Shown here piece after piece: positions 25,656 through 33,695 of a stretch of DNA of 50,782 bases. How positions within the stretch are numbered: the first letter of the stretch is position 1; every line of letters begins with the position of its first letter. Origin of the DNA: Bacillota bacterium (GTDB lineage: Bacteria > Bacillota > Clostridia > Saccharofermentanales > DTU023); NCBI GenBank assembly GCA_023388605.1, contig JAEWFX010000021.1:1-50782 (forward strand), written 5' to 3'. A model generated the notes under the pieces. It searched no databases. It worked only from the letters and a program-made list of their open reading frames with translations, and was not told where the DNA came from. Both the position numbers and the translations under genes were made by a program.

Positions 25656-26775
25656 CTTTTCCCTCCTGTGCTCTGAGCTCAGATGGAGATAATGCTATCA
25701 GCATAATGCCGCCGAACATCAAGACGGCGAGCAACCATGATATGGGATGTAACGACCAACCATCGCGTCCACCGAATATCCCTAAAATCAACCAACAAAA
25801 TATCGGTCCCCAAAAGGCATAGGTGCCATTGCAGGCCATGCCCAGAGCCGCTCCGCACATGCTATTCCCCTTGTACCAAAGGCTGAAGGCATAGAGAGCG
25901 AAGAAACCACTGATCACAAAGAATATATAGTTTGCAGGTGAGCTGAAGACAGCTCGCAAGAGATAGGCGAATGTACCTAGTCCCCGTGTTGGCATATTAT
26001 TGTCGCGATCTAAAAGACTGAAGACAGGTAGAACGATCAAAAGATTAGTTAAACCTGAAGTCAATTGTCGGATAGTGATACTGATCTCATAATCGATCAT
26101 GCAGGCTGCCCAGCCACCGACACAACCTTCTAGTCCCCAGCCGAAGGCTGCGATCAAGGCAAGAACAGTTGCTAGAGTGAGTGACGCTCCCTCCGGCACA
26201 CTGAGACCACCAGTCATATTGATCAAGATGCTGGCGGTCACACAGATAAAGATACCGACCATCATGTGCGGCTTCAACGTCTGTTTATAGATCACGCGTC
26301 CCAAAATTGCACCTATGGCAGGACAGAGAGCTGACAAAGGTATGGCGATGGAACCGGCCTGCTGAACGGCGATGATATAAGCTGCTCCAGCTATGGGGCC
26401 ACCGATCAGAGATACGCCGAGCATTATACGGCCGGGTTTGGAACATATGGTAGGCCATAGATCTTTGAATTTACCCTTGATTAAGAGATTGACGATGGAC
26501 CAGAGAGCACTGAATAAATCATTGAGAGCTCCTGCCAAAATACCCAGTAGGATCAAGATTGCATAAGAACTTAAAACACCCTGCTCTGTATTAAAACCTC
26601 GCCAGATAGCACTATCCATTCCCAGCGAGATGAAAGCGGTATACAGGCCGTAGCTCATACCTGATATGATGGCTACGCTCATACCACGACGACGAAACAC
26701 TTTTCGACGATGTCTGAGCGCTGAATTCAGTTGAGTGTCTATACTATCCTCCTTGCGGCAATCTTCCGCTGACAA
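25648..26775 (-). CDS. DMT-superfamily (EamA-like) membrane transporter
   Basis: This integral membrane protein has about ten predicted helices and is expected to move a small metabolite or sugar; the substrate cannot be told. The first half begins with MSVAIISGMSYGLYTAFI and includes GAAYIIAVQQAGSIAIPLSALCPAIGAILG, the helix 3-4 hairpin of the drug/metabolite transporter fold. The second half has ATVLALIAAFGWGLEG and ends with LAVLMFGGIMLIAL. The start is unclear. TTG 26775 has no ribosome site, whereas AAGGAGG inside the malQ stop region points to an in-frame ATA at 26742, five bases on. The first ATG is at codon 32. The gene is in the malQ string. Confidence 0.8.
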   Translation of the reverse strand: MSAEDCRKEDSIDTQLNSALRHRRKVFRRRGMSVAIISGMSYGLYTAFISLGMDSAIWRGFNTEQGVLSSYAILILLGILAGALNDLFSALWSIVNLLIKGKFKDLWPTICSKPGRIMLGVSLIGGPIAGAAYIIAVQQAGSIAIPLSALCPAIGAILGRVIYKQTLKPHMMVGIFICVTASILINMTGGLSVPEGASLTLATVLALIAAFGWGLEGCVGGWAACMIDYEISITIRQLTSGLTNLLIVLPVFSLLDRDNNMPTRGLGTFAYLLRAVFSSPANYIFFVISGFFALYAFSLWYKGNSMCGAALGMACNGTYAFWGPIFCWLILGIFGGRDGWSLHPISWLLAVLMFGGIMLIALSPSELRAQEGKDA

Positions 26776-28282
26776 GAGTAAGTGTCTTGAGCTTATCGAT
26801 CAATTGTGGTGTCAGATCTCCTTCACGCATTCTCCACTGCCAATTGGCTCCGATGGTGCCAGGAGTATTCATACGTGAACTCGAATCTAGATTGAGTAGA
26901 TCCTGCATAGTGAGTATGGTGGTATTAGCACCGCTGATCATAGCTCCACGCATCATACCCCAATTGTATCCTTCGCGATCATTGAGCCCCAGGTAAAGTC
27001 TGGCTAGCTCAAGGTCTATAGGCATTGTGCGATGACACCAACCTAAGACTGTATCATTGTCATGTGTACCCACATAACAGACGTTGTCGGCTTCGATATT
27101 GTGAGGTAGGTAAGGACTAGTCATATTGGGATTGAAAGCATATTGCAAAACTGCCATCCCACTTAAACCTAGACGTTGACGCAACTCTGTGACGTCGTCG
27201 GTCACAGCGCTCAGATCTTCAGCGATCAGAGGTAGACTGCGGTGTTCAGCCAAAAGACGTTTGAAAAGCTTATCTTTAGGTCCTTGGCGCCATTCACCTT
27301 CATTGGCAGAAGCGGCTCCGTAAGGTATGGCCCAGTAAGCATCGAAGGCACGAAAATGATCTAGGCGTACATAGTCATAAAGTTTTAGTTGAAACTTAAG
27401 ACGTTTGTACCACCACTCATAATCATCTTTAGCCATGTAATCCCAATTATAGAGTGGATTGCCCCACAATTGACCGCGATCAGTGAAATAATCGGGCGGT
27501 GTACCAGCTACAAAGCTAGGACAAATTCTCTGCTCGGTCTCCATGGTCTCAAACAGTTCTGGTTGCGACCACAATTCTACACTGTCTTCCGCCACATAGA
27601 AGGGCATATCGCCGATGATTTTGACTCCACGCTCTTGAGCGTAATCCTTGAGCTTGAACCATTGTTTGAAAAAGATATATTGCAGGAAAATCTGGTAATC
27701 TATGGCATCTTTATTGTTTTTACAGAATTCTTCGACACCACTGGCTTTTCTGCTGCGTAGATTTTCTGGCCAATCCCACCACGGCAAACCTTTTTGACTA
27801 TGTTTGATCGCCATGAAGATCGCATAGTCTTCAATCCATTCATTTTCTTTACAGAATTGATCGACAGCTGCTTGCCACTCCGGTAGACGCTTGTATACAT
27901 AAGCGCCATAAGCCCACTTGAACATGAGTGCTCGGTGACTATAGATAGCACTGTACTCTACACAACTAGGGTCTGTACCATAATCAGCGTGGTAGGGGGC
28001 ACCAGGCTCTAACAGGCCGTCTTCCACCAAAAGATCTAAATCAATCAAGTAAAGATTTCCAGCGTAGACTGAAAAATTATTATAAGGGGAATTAGCAAAA
28101 CCAGTAGTTCCCAGAGGTAAAATCTGCCAGTATTGCTGTTTCGCTTCCACAAGGAAATCTACGAAGCGATAAGCGGCTTCACCTAGACTACCAATACCGT
28201 AAGTAGAGGGCAACGAGGTAATATGCAACAAAACGCCACTACTGCGTTTGTTGATCATATCTTCAAACTGATGTGCAATCAT
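26744..28282 (-). CDS. malQ: 4-alpha-glucanotransferase (amylomaltase, GH77)
   Basis: This cytoplasmic GH77 enzyme moves alpha-1,4-glucan segments between chains and releases glucose in maltodextrin and glycogen use. RSSGVLLHITSLPSTYGIGSLG opens the protein as usual. The catalytic nucleophile is in VRLDHFRAF near residue 309, the acid/base Glu in IAEDLSAVTDDV near 350 and the third carboxylate in GTHDNDTVLGW near 406. The length of 512 is normal for the short bacterial form. GGAG lies just upstream of ATG 28282. No glycogen phosphorylase gene is next to it. Confidence 0.96.
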   Translation of the reverse strand: MIAHQFEDMINKRSSGVLLHITSLPSTYGIGSLGEAAYRFVDFLVEAKQQYWQILPLGTTGFANSPYNNFSVYAGNLYLIDLDLLVEDGLLEPGAPYHADYGTDPSCVEYSAIYSHRALMFKWAYGAYVYKRLPEWQAAVDQFCKENEWIEDYAIFMAIKHSQKGLPWWDWPENLRSRKASGVEEFCKNNKDAIDYQIFLQYIFFKQWFKLKDYAQERGVKIIGDMPFYVAEDSVELWSQPELFETMETEQRICPSFVAGTPPDYFTDRGQLWGNPLYNWDYMAKDDYEWWYKRLKFQLKLYDYVRLDHFRAFDAYWAIPYGAASANEGEWRQGPKDKLFKRLLAEHRSLPLIAEDLSAVTDDVTELRQRLGLSGMAVLQYAFNPNMTSPYLPHNIEADNVCYVGTHDNDTVLGWCHRTMPIDLELARLYLGLNDREGYNWGMMRGAMISGANTTILTMQDLLNLDSSSRMNTPGTIGANWQWRMREGDLTPQLIDKLKTLTLVSGRLPQGG

Positions 28283-28382
28283 CTCATCTTCTCCATCGAT
28301 AATGCTATTCTAACCGAAAGTTAAAAATTGATACAATCAAAAGCTTGTCTTCTCCTGTTTCTGCTCCGTTTTCAATTCTTTG

Positions 28383-29042
28383 TCAGGAGAGATTAGGACG
28401 TCTATCGACGATCATGAGGCAATAAAGACGCTGAACTAAGAGGATAAGACCATAGGCTAAAAGTCCATTTGCCACACCACCAGGTATATCCAATATGACA
28501 TGCTGCTTGACTAATACAGTAGTAGCTGCGATCAGAATCATCCACAGCGTGATCACCCACTTAGTGATGATCTTAACCGGTGCCTGCCAAATAAAGACGA
28601 TCAAAATTGTGCAGAGACTGACATGGATGGAAGGGAAACCACAATAATGATTATCTATCCTGTAAGTGTACTCTATAAGGCGACCAGCCAGTGAGGAACT
28701 CAAATCTTCTAGCGGTAGACGCGGCACTTGTGTCTGACAGAATATGAAAAATATATTCGCCTGCAACTGTGCTAAGGCCAGTGAAAAGAAATATCTGCGA
28801 CCCAGCTCTCGTTGTCTATACAAGAATAAAATTCCACATAAAAAGATAGTCGGAGACCAAAGATGGTAGACGAAGATCAAGGGTTCTACCACCGGGATCT
28901 GACTATCTAAGGGTATGAAAAAACTACGCACTGTACCGATGGGTCGATTCAACAACTCCATCAGTGGGAAAGTGACCAGAAAGCAAAACAAAGCCAACCA
29001 GTCATATTTAGTTAAACTGCGAAAGAACTGTTTTATTTTCAC
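28383..29042 (-). CDS. PAP2-superfamily membrane phosphatase or phosphotransferase
   Basis: This 219-residue membrane protein has about six helices. Two PAP2 motifs are clear: GFPSIHVSL near residue 137 and VKQHVILDIPGG near 180, which supply the two catalytic His and the Asp. The first motif is less distinct, around RRYFFSL or QVPRLPLED. The spacing and the CGFPSIHVS form recall the PAP2_3/inositol phosphorylceramide synthase-like branch rather than undecaprenyl-pyrophosphate phosphatase. It follows the YwaF-like gene by six bases. Substrate unknown; a lipid phosphate or lipid head-group exchange is likely. Confidence 0.82.
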   Translation of the reverse strand: MKIKQFFRSLTKYDWLALFCFLVTFPLMELLNRPIGTVRSFFIPLDSQIPVVEPLIFVYHLWSPTIFLCGILFLYRQRELGRRYFFSLALAQLQANIFFIFCQTQVPRLPLEDLSSSLAGRLIEYTYRIDNHYCGFPSIHVSLCTILIVFIWQAPVKIITKWVITLWMILIAATTVLVKQHVILDIPGGVANGLLAYGLILLVQRLYCLMIVDRRPNLS

Positions 29043-29048
29043 TGAACT

Positions 29049-29840
29049 TTAAGCTGATAGTCGTTTAATACGTACTTTCTCACGAGCATTAGCCATAGCG
29101 ACTAAGACATGTTTGCCGATCAACCATGTGCAGAAGATCGCTAGATTGTAGCAAGCCCAAACTACTAGAGTGTAACCGACACTGCCGACAGTATTGCGTA
29201 CAAACATGAGATGATCAGGCGGCTCAATCATATAACCATAATTGGTCTCTGCAAAACCCAGTAGACGCATCACTAAGCTGAATACAGTTATACCGACGTT
29301 GTAGAAGTTGGTGATGACTAACATCTTTTTGAGATCGCTGACAGGAAACTTATATCCCTTAGCACAGACATAGTAAGCAGCGAACCAACCTAAATTCAGG
29401 TGCATGATCACGAAGTTGAAGTTCGTATAGTGCGGGAAATTATAGGGATAGATATCGCTGATAATCAGAGTGATCACTGAACCCATCAAGCCCCACCAGA
29501 TCGCAGGTAAAACCAATTTTTTCTTCTTGAGGAAGACTGACAAGATCACCATCCATGCTGCCATGCGACAATGAAACAAAGGCAATTGCTTCGACAGCGT
29601 GAATATACCATGACCGATGAACCAAGAATTGATAATCACTTGATCGACGAGTATAGCACCAGCTATCACTTTCAAGTAAAAATCTGATTTGGGCGAATTC
29701 TTGAGATTTTGAGAGCGCCAAAACATCACTAAAATCACTGTCATCCAAACAAAGACAATACCCAGATGAACACCAGTGGATAACTGAGGTGGTACTACAT
29801 CAGGTGTGGCGCGGAAGAAATAATTCAAACTCTCTAACAT
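29049..29840 (-). CDS. YwaF-family (TIGR02206) integral membrane protein
   Basis: The family has no known function. The 263-residue protein has six to seven predicted helices and the typical core PLFHCRMAAWMVILSVFL, where the His-Cys pair is conserved in the family, followed by YNFPHYTNFNFVIMHLNLGW. GGAG is six bases before ATG 29840, and a good promoter lies about 30 bases upstream. It is the first gene of a two-gene unit with the PAP2 protein, which suggests a shared role in a membrane lipid step; that link is inference. Confidence 0.82.
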   Translation of the reverse strand: MLESLNYFFRATPDVVPPQLSTGVHLGIVFVWMTVILVMFWRSQNLKNSPKSDFYLKVIAGAILVDQVIINSWFIGHGIFTLSKQLPLFHCRMAAWMVILSVFLKKKKLVLPAIWWGLMGSVITLIISDIYPYNFPHYTNFNFVIMHLNLGWFAAYYVCAKGYKFPVSDLKKMLVITNFYNVGITVFSLVMRLLGFAETNYGYMIEPPDHLMFVRNTVGSVGYTLVVWACYNLAIFCTWLIGKHVLVAMANAREKVRIKRLSA

Positions 29841-29869
29841 CTAATTCTCCTAGTCATACAATTGCCCTC

Positions 29870-29897
29870 ATTCTAAGCAATAGATTTATTTTGTCAA
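29870..29897 (-). promoter_or_regulatory. Promoter of the ywaF-PAP2 pair
   Basis: On the minus strand TTGACA (29892-29897) and TAGAAT (29870-29875) are separated by 16 bases. The start would be near 29863, about 22 bases before ATG. Confidence 0.65.
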
Positions 29898-29905
29898 TAA
29901 AGATT

Positions 29906-32497
29906 TCATAAATACTTAATTTTAAAACTCGATCGTTCAGCTGCTGTCACAGTGTGTTTGGTAGAAGTGAAGTAGATAATTTGCCGTTTGCTATCTGCAC
30001 TGATGTCTGATAAAAGATCAAAGGCTAGCTGCAATCTCTCATCGTCATACTGCGTGAAGCCGTCATCGATGATCAAAGGCAAACAGATCTGTTCACTGAG
30101 CAATTCAGATAAGGCAAGGCGCAATGCCAGATAAGCTTGATCAAAAGCTCCTACTGAAAGATAGGCTGCATCCATATAATTTTTATTGCCCACCTGGATG
30201 TTTAGATCATGATCGCTCAAGAAATCAGTGTATTTACCAGCCGTCAGTTGCCTAAAATACTCTTGAGCACGTTGTTGTAATTCCGGGGCAAAATCGCGGC
30301 GCATCGCTTGAAAAGCCTCATTCATCAGCAAGCCAGCAATTTGCGTCGCCTCGTATAATTTCTCTGCTTGAAGCAATTCTTCTTGGAGAATAGCAATTTC
30401 TTCTTTCACATCTTGTGCATTGCCCTGAATGTTTATGGAATCGATTAATCGACCTTTCTCTTGAGCAAATTGCAGGCGCAAATCAGTAAGTTCTGTTCGT
30501 CTCGCTTGTAGCTGAATCTTAAGCTCATTGCTTTTTGCTTCTAGATCCTCGACAGAGATAGCATGAAAAATACCTATATTATCCATTCCCCACTGTGCTT
30601 CTAGCTCAGTTAATTGTTGCTCATAAGCCGCTACTGTTCTGCGAACTGCCGGCAAATTCAATTCATCGAGCGCTCTGCTGATCAGAGAGTCAGAAGATTG
30701 TAGCTTGCTGATTTTGTGGTTTAGTTCCTCTTGTCTCTGCTCTAGGATTTGGATAATTCGTTCTACTGTTATATCAGGCGGCAAAGAGTACTCCCTGCTC
30801 AAAGACTCCTTTGTCTTTTCTAGCTCCTGCTCCTGCTGTAATAATTTTGTACGCAGATTTGCTAAGTGATCTTGTTCGGATTGCAATTTGCTTGCAGCCG
30901 CCGTTAGATGTCTCTCATTCTCCGCCACTCGGCTATTGATCACCTCGGACAATCGACTTATTTTTTTCTGCAATTGCATCTGACGTTGTAGATATGATGT
31001 CAATTGATCAGCGCTCGTGTCAGATTGCTCCGTATTCAAATTTAGAGACTGCGCAGATATTCTTTGCAGATCAGCTTGTAGTCTCTGCTGATTGAAGAAT
31101 CCTGCGATCAATAAAATCAACAAAATGAAGAAAAACACGCCTGAAGCGATGGTAACCCAACTGAGCTGTTCTTTGAATTGCGATAAGAAATCAAGATAGT
31201 GGGCAGCAACACTAGATATCCCTAAAAATAAACTGAGAGATATCAGGATTAGATTTAACCTCTGCCTTGTGTGATATTTGAGCAGACGCTCTCGTATCGA
31301 GGCCTGTTTCGCTTGTACTTCCTGCAACTGTCGCTGCAATCTCTCTTGCTGTAATCGTTTTTTGCTTTGTTGTTTTTTCTCAACTTCAGCGATGGTGATC
31401 GCTAGTTCAGCTAGTTCGCGCCTGCTTTGTTCCAGCTCTCTTTGCTCATTTTGGGGCTGTTTGGCAGCTACTGCTTCTTTGACCTGTACCCATGATCTCT
31501 GACTATGTTGAAACGCTTCTAATACTTCTGAAACTTGTCCCTCACGCTCATTACGACTGATTACGAGATTCTTGATATTATTCAGTTGCTGTTCCAATCT
31601 CGACAGACCTTCTCGCCAATTCTCCTTTTCGGCTAACTGGCGTTGGGCGAGCAATTCCCGTTCTTGCTCTTCTAAAAGTGCTAACTTGCGGCGTTCGGAG
31701 CGTAAATTGTGAGATAGCTTAGCATACTCCAGCCCCACCTCTTGCCTGTGTAGATCATCGACTAATCTAGTCTGCTGGTTGATGGTTTGCTCAATCTCTG
31801 ACAAGCTCTTTTGCCTGCGATCTTCCTCTGCTTCTGCTGCGATCAACTCTGCTAACAGCTGTTCCTTAGTCGCAATTTCACGCTCCAGCCTGTTGATCTC
31901 CGCATCTTTAGATCGCCCCTTCAGTTTGCTGCTACGCTTTTTCAAATACTCATCTATTTTAGATATGGAAATATTTTCGTCACCTGTATTCTGCAGATTG
32001 AAAAGCGACTGAAATACGTCTTTGTTATCCTTGCAATCAGCCAGTGAAGTCTTGGTCTGAGCGACAAATACCGAACGCTCAAAGGTAGCTTGATCAATCC
32101 CTAAGAAGTATTCTCCAGGTGAGAGCAAATGATCATCTCTAGATAGTTCTGCTGTTATTTCTCTGCCCGCATCAATATCGAATATTTTCAGCTGATCTTT
32201 CTTGGGCACAGAACCGAACAAAGCCTGAATTTCATAGTTACGACCATTTTTTTCGAGTCTGAGACTACCTCCCATCTGCTTGTCATGCTGTAATGGTCGA
32301 TAGCGTTTGCGATCGCTGCTACGTACATCTCTGCTATTCTTAGCGAGACCATATAGAACGGCTAGAAGAAAACTCGACAAAGTGCTCTTGCCGAATTCAT
32401 TCAACGCAAAATACACTCCCTTATCTTCAATGAAATCTAGAGCATATTCTTCTAGACCACCGAAACTCTGTATATAGGCACTCTTAAACTTGATCAT
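29906..32497 (-). CDS. yhaN: SMC-like ATPase with coiled coils, YhaN type
   Basis: This large ABC-type ATPase, related to SbcC/Rad50, works with the YhaO nuclease in DNA metabolism. The N-terminal Walker A reads ALNEFGKSTLSSFLLAVLYG, the NExGKST form typical of YhaN rather than GxNGxGKS. Long Gln/Glu/Arg/Leu-rich coiled coils fill about residues 190-420 and 480-700. Two adjacent hydrophobic segments near 415-465 (LILISLSLFLGI and FFFILLILLIAGF) interrupt them, as in B. subtilis YhaN, suggesting membrane attachment. The C-terminal signature region and Walker B (PLIIDDGFTQYDDERL) follow, with IIYFTSTKHT as the switch region. It overlaps yhaO by 14 bases. Confidence 0.88.
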   Translation of the reverse strand: MIKFKSAYIQSFGGLEEYALDFIEDKGVYFALNEFGKSTLSSFLLAVLYGLAKNSRDVRSSDRKRYRPLQHDKQMGGSLRLEKNGRNYEIQALFGSVPKKDQLKIFDIDAGREITAELSRDDHLLSPGEYFLGIDQATFERSVFVAQTKTSLADCKDNKDVFQSLFNLQNTGDENISISKIDEYLKKRSSKLKGRSKDAEINRLEREIATKEQLLAELIAAEAEEDRRQKSLSEIEQTINQQTRLVDDLHRQEVGLEYAKLSHNLRSERRKLALLEEQERELLAQRQLAEKENWREGLSRLEQQLNNIKNLVISRNEREGQVSEVLEAFQHSQRSWVQVKEAVAAKQPQNEQRELEQSRRELAELAITIAEVEKKQQSKKRLQQERLQRQLQEVQAKQASIRERLLKYHTRQRLNLILISLSLFLGISSVAAHYLDFLSQFKEQLSWVTIASGVFFFILLILLIAGFFNQQRLQADLQRISAQSLNLNTEQSDTSADQLTSYLQRQMQLQKKISRLSEVINSRVAENERHLTAAASKLQSEQDHLANLRTKLLQQEQELEKTKESLSREYSLPPDITVERIIQILEQRQEELNHKISKLQSSDSLISRALDELNLPAVRRTVAAYEQQLTELEAQWGMDNIGIFHAISVEDLEAKSNELKIQLQARRTELTDLRLQFAQEKGRLIDSINIQGNAQDVKEEIAILQEELLQAEKLYEATQIAGLLMNEAFQAMRRDFAPELQQRAQEYFRQLTAGKYTDFLSDHDLNIQVGNKNYMDAAYLSVGAFDQAYLALRLALSELLSEQICLPLIIDDGFTQYDDERLQLAFDLLSDISADSKRQIIYFTSTKHTVTAAERSSFKIKYL

Positions 32498-33596
32498 CGA
32501 TGGCCTCCAAACCGACAGCTAGCGCTAACTCCAGTAATTCTGAGTTGTTTTGCTCAGCTTGTCGTGCCATTATTTGACGATAGAAATATCCACGTAGACC
32601 CTTATCTTCTAAAAGTTTTGATGTATCGTAACTTATTTTCGTTTCATCGATAAGTTCACAGGCCAATAGATGAGTTCTGATGCCGGCTTCTATCTCAGCT
32701 AAATCCGATGCCAACGATCTCTGTACCGTTCCTGCTAGACGTAGACGGTAGACGTGTTCACTGCCATATTCACTGACGGCATTTTCGAGTAATTTAACTA
32801 TGTCATATTGTGTCTCTGCTGTGCTGACATCAACTCTTAGATCATAAAAATGTATGGTATCTAGAGCATGAAAATCCAATCCCACCAATTGACCGTTGAT
32901 TATTTCACCACAATAATAGCCTGTCTCACCAGTGCGTTTGAAAGAGTGACCTGTGGGCGGTCCAGCATAACGCCATTTACTAGAAGAAGTAGGATCAGCT
33001 CGATGTATATGTCCTAAAGCAATGTAGGCCACAGGTAAAGCGTCCAGGTCACGTGCCAGTAATAGATTGTGATCGGAAGAGGTTTTGCTCGCTCTGACAT
33101 CTCCGTGCAAGAGCAGACAACGATTCTCTAGGGGCGGAACACCTAGTTTACTATCTGCTTGCTCTAATAGGTTAGGCAATAAACTAGCGCGCTCATATAG
33201 AGATTGAAAACTCCGACCGTAGATAGATGTATCTAGCTCAGGTATATCGATACGCTCAGCGCTACGCGGTGAAAACACATGCACACCATCGATGGACGCT
33301 AGCTCTTCATAAAAAGATCCAGGGAAAAAGGGGTCATGATTGCCAGCTACCAGCAAAATAGGTAACTTGCTCGCTGTCTGTTCAAAAATTTTGACGATAT
33401 TGATCTTTTCAGCGGCAGAGATCTGGTCGTATTCATATAGATCACCTGCAATCAGCCAGATATCAGCATCCCGTACTGCAATATCTGCAAGTTTTTCTAA
33501 AATTCGCATATTTTCGACCGCCAATCTGGCGCTGATCTCAGAAAAATGTCGAAAATTTTTGCCGATATGATGATCTGCAGTATGGATAAACTTCAT
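32484..33596 (-). CDS. yhaO: SbcD-like metallophosphoesterase, YhaO type
   Basis: This 370-residue calcineurin-like nuclease is the partner of YhaN. The metal-binding motifs run in order: FIHTADHHIGK (residues 3-13), WLIAGDLYEYD, LLVAGNHDPF, LLLHGDVRA and YIALGHIHRAD. The C-terminal part resembles the Mre11/SbcD capping region. ATG 33596 follows GGAGG by five bases; codons further upstream belong to the divergent promoter region and are rejected as starts. Translation is coupled to yhaN by overlap. The related yhaM gene is not in the window. Confidence 0.92.
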   Translation of the reverse strand: MKFIHTADHHIGKNFRHFSEISARLAVENMRILEKLADIAVRDADIWLIAGDLYEYDQISAAEKINIVKIFEQTASKLPILLVAGNHDPFFPGSFYEELASIDGVHVFSPRSAERIDIPELDTSIYGRSFQSLYERASLLPNLLEQADSKLGVPPLENRCLLLHGDVRASKTSSDHNLLLARDLDALPVAYIALGHIHRADPTSSSKWRYAGPPTGHSFKRTGETGYYCGEIINGQLVGLDFHALDTIHFYDLRVDVSTAETQYDIVKLLENAVSEYGSEHVYRLRLAGTVQRSLASDLAEIEAGIRTHLLACELIDETKISYDTSKLLEDKGLRGYFYRQIMARQAEQNNSELLELALAVGLEAIDDQV

Positions 33597-33613
33597 GATG
33601 ACCTCCGAATTTG

Positions 33614-33622
33614 ATTTTAGCA
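33614..33622 (-). promoter_or_regulatory. Extended -10 promoter of yhaO-yhaN
   Basis: The minus strand reads TGCTAAAAT, an extended -10, 18 bases before the yhaO ATG. It shares the 99-base gap with the divergent plus-strand promoter. Confidence 0.5.
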
Positions 33623-33659
33623 TAGCGACAACAATCAAATACTCGTCGTTCACGTTTTG

Positions 33660-33689
33660 TTGACTTTTGACATTTTGTGAACATATACT
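33660..33689 (+). promoter_or_regulatory. Promoter of the HTH-LicC-LicA-LicC gene
   Basis: TTGACT (33660-33665) and TATACT (33684-33689) are separated by 18 bases. The predicted start, six to eight bases on, falls at or next to ATG 33696, so the mRNA may lack a leader. Confidence 0.55.
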
Positions 33690-33695
33690 GCGTAT

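Noticed and set aside
29906..33596. SbcCD-like pair as an anti-phage defence system
   Set aside because: Motifs and the transmembrane pair within the coiled coils match the common YhaN/YhaO DNA-metabolism proteins, and no other defence gene is adjacent.
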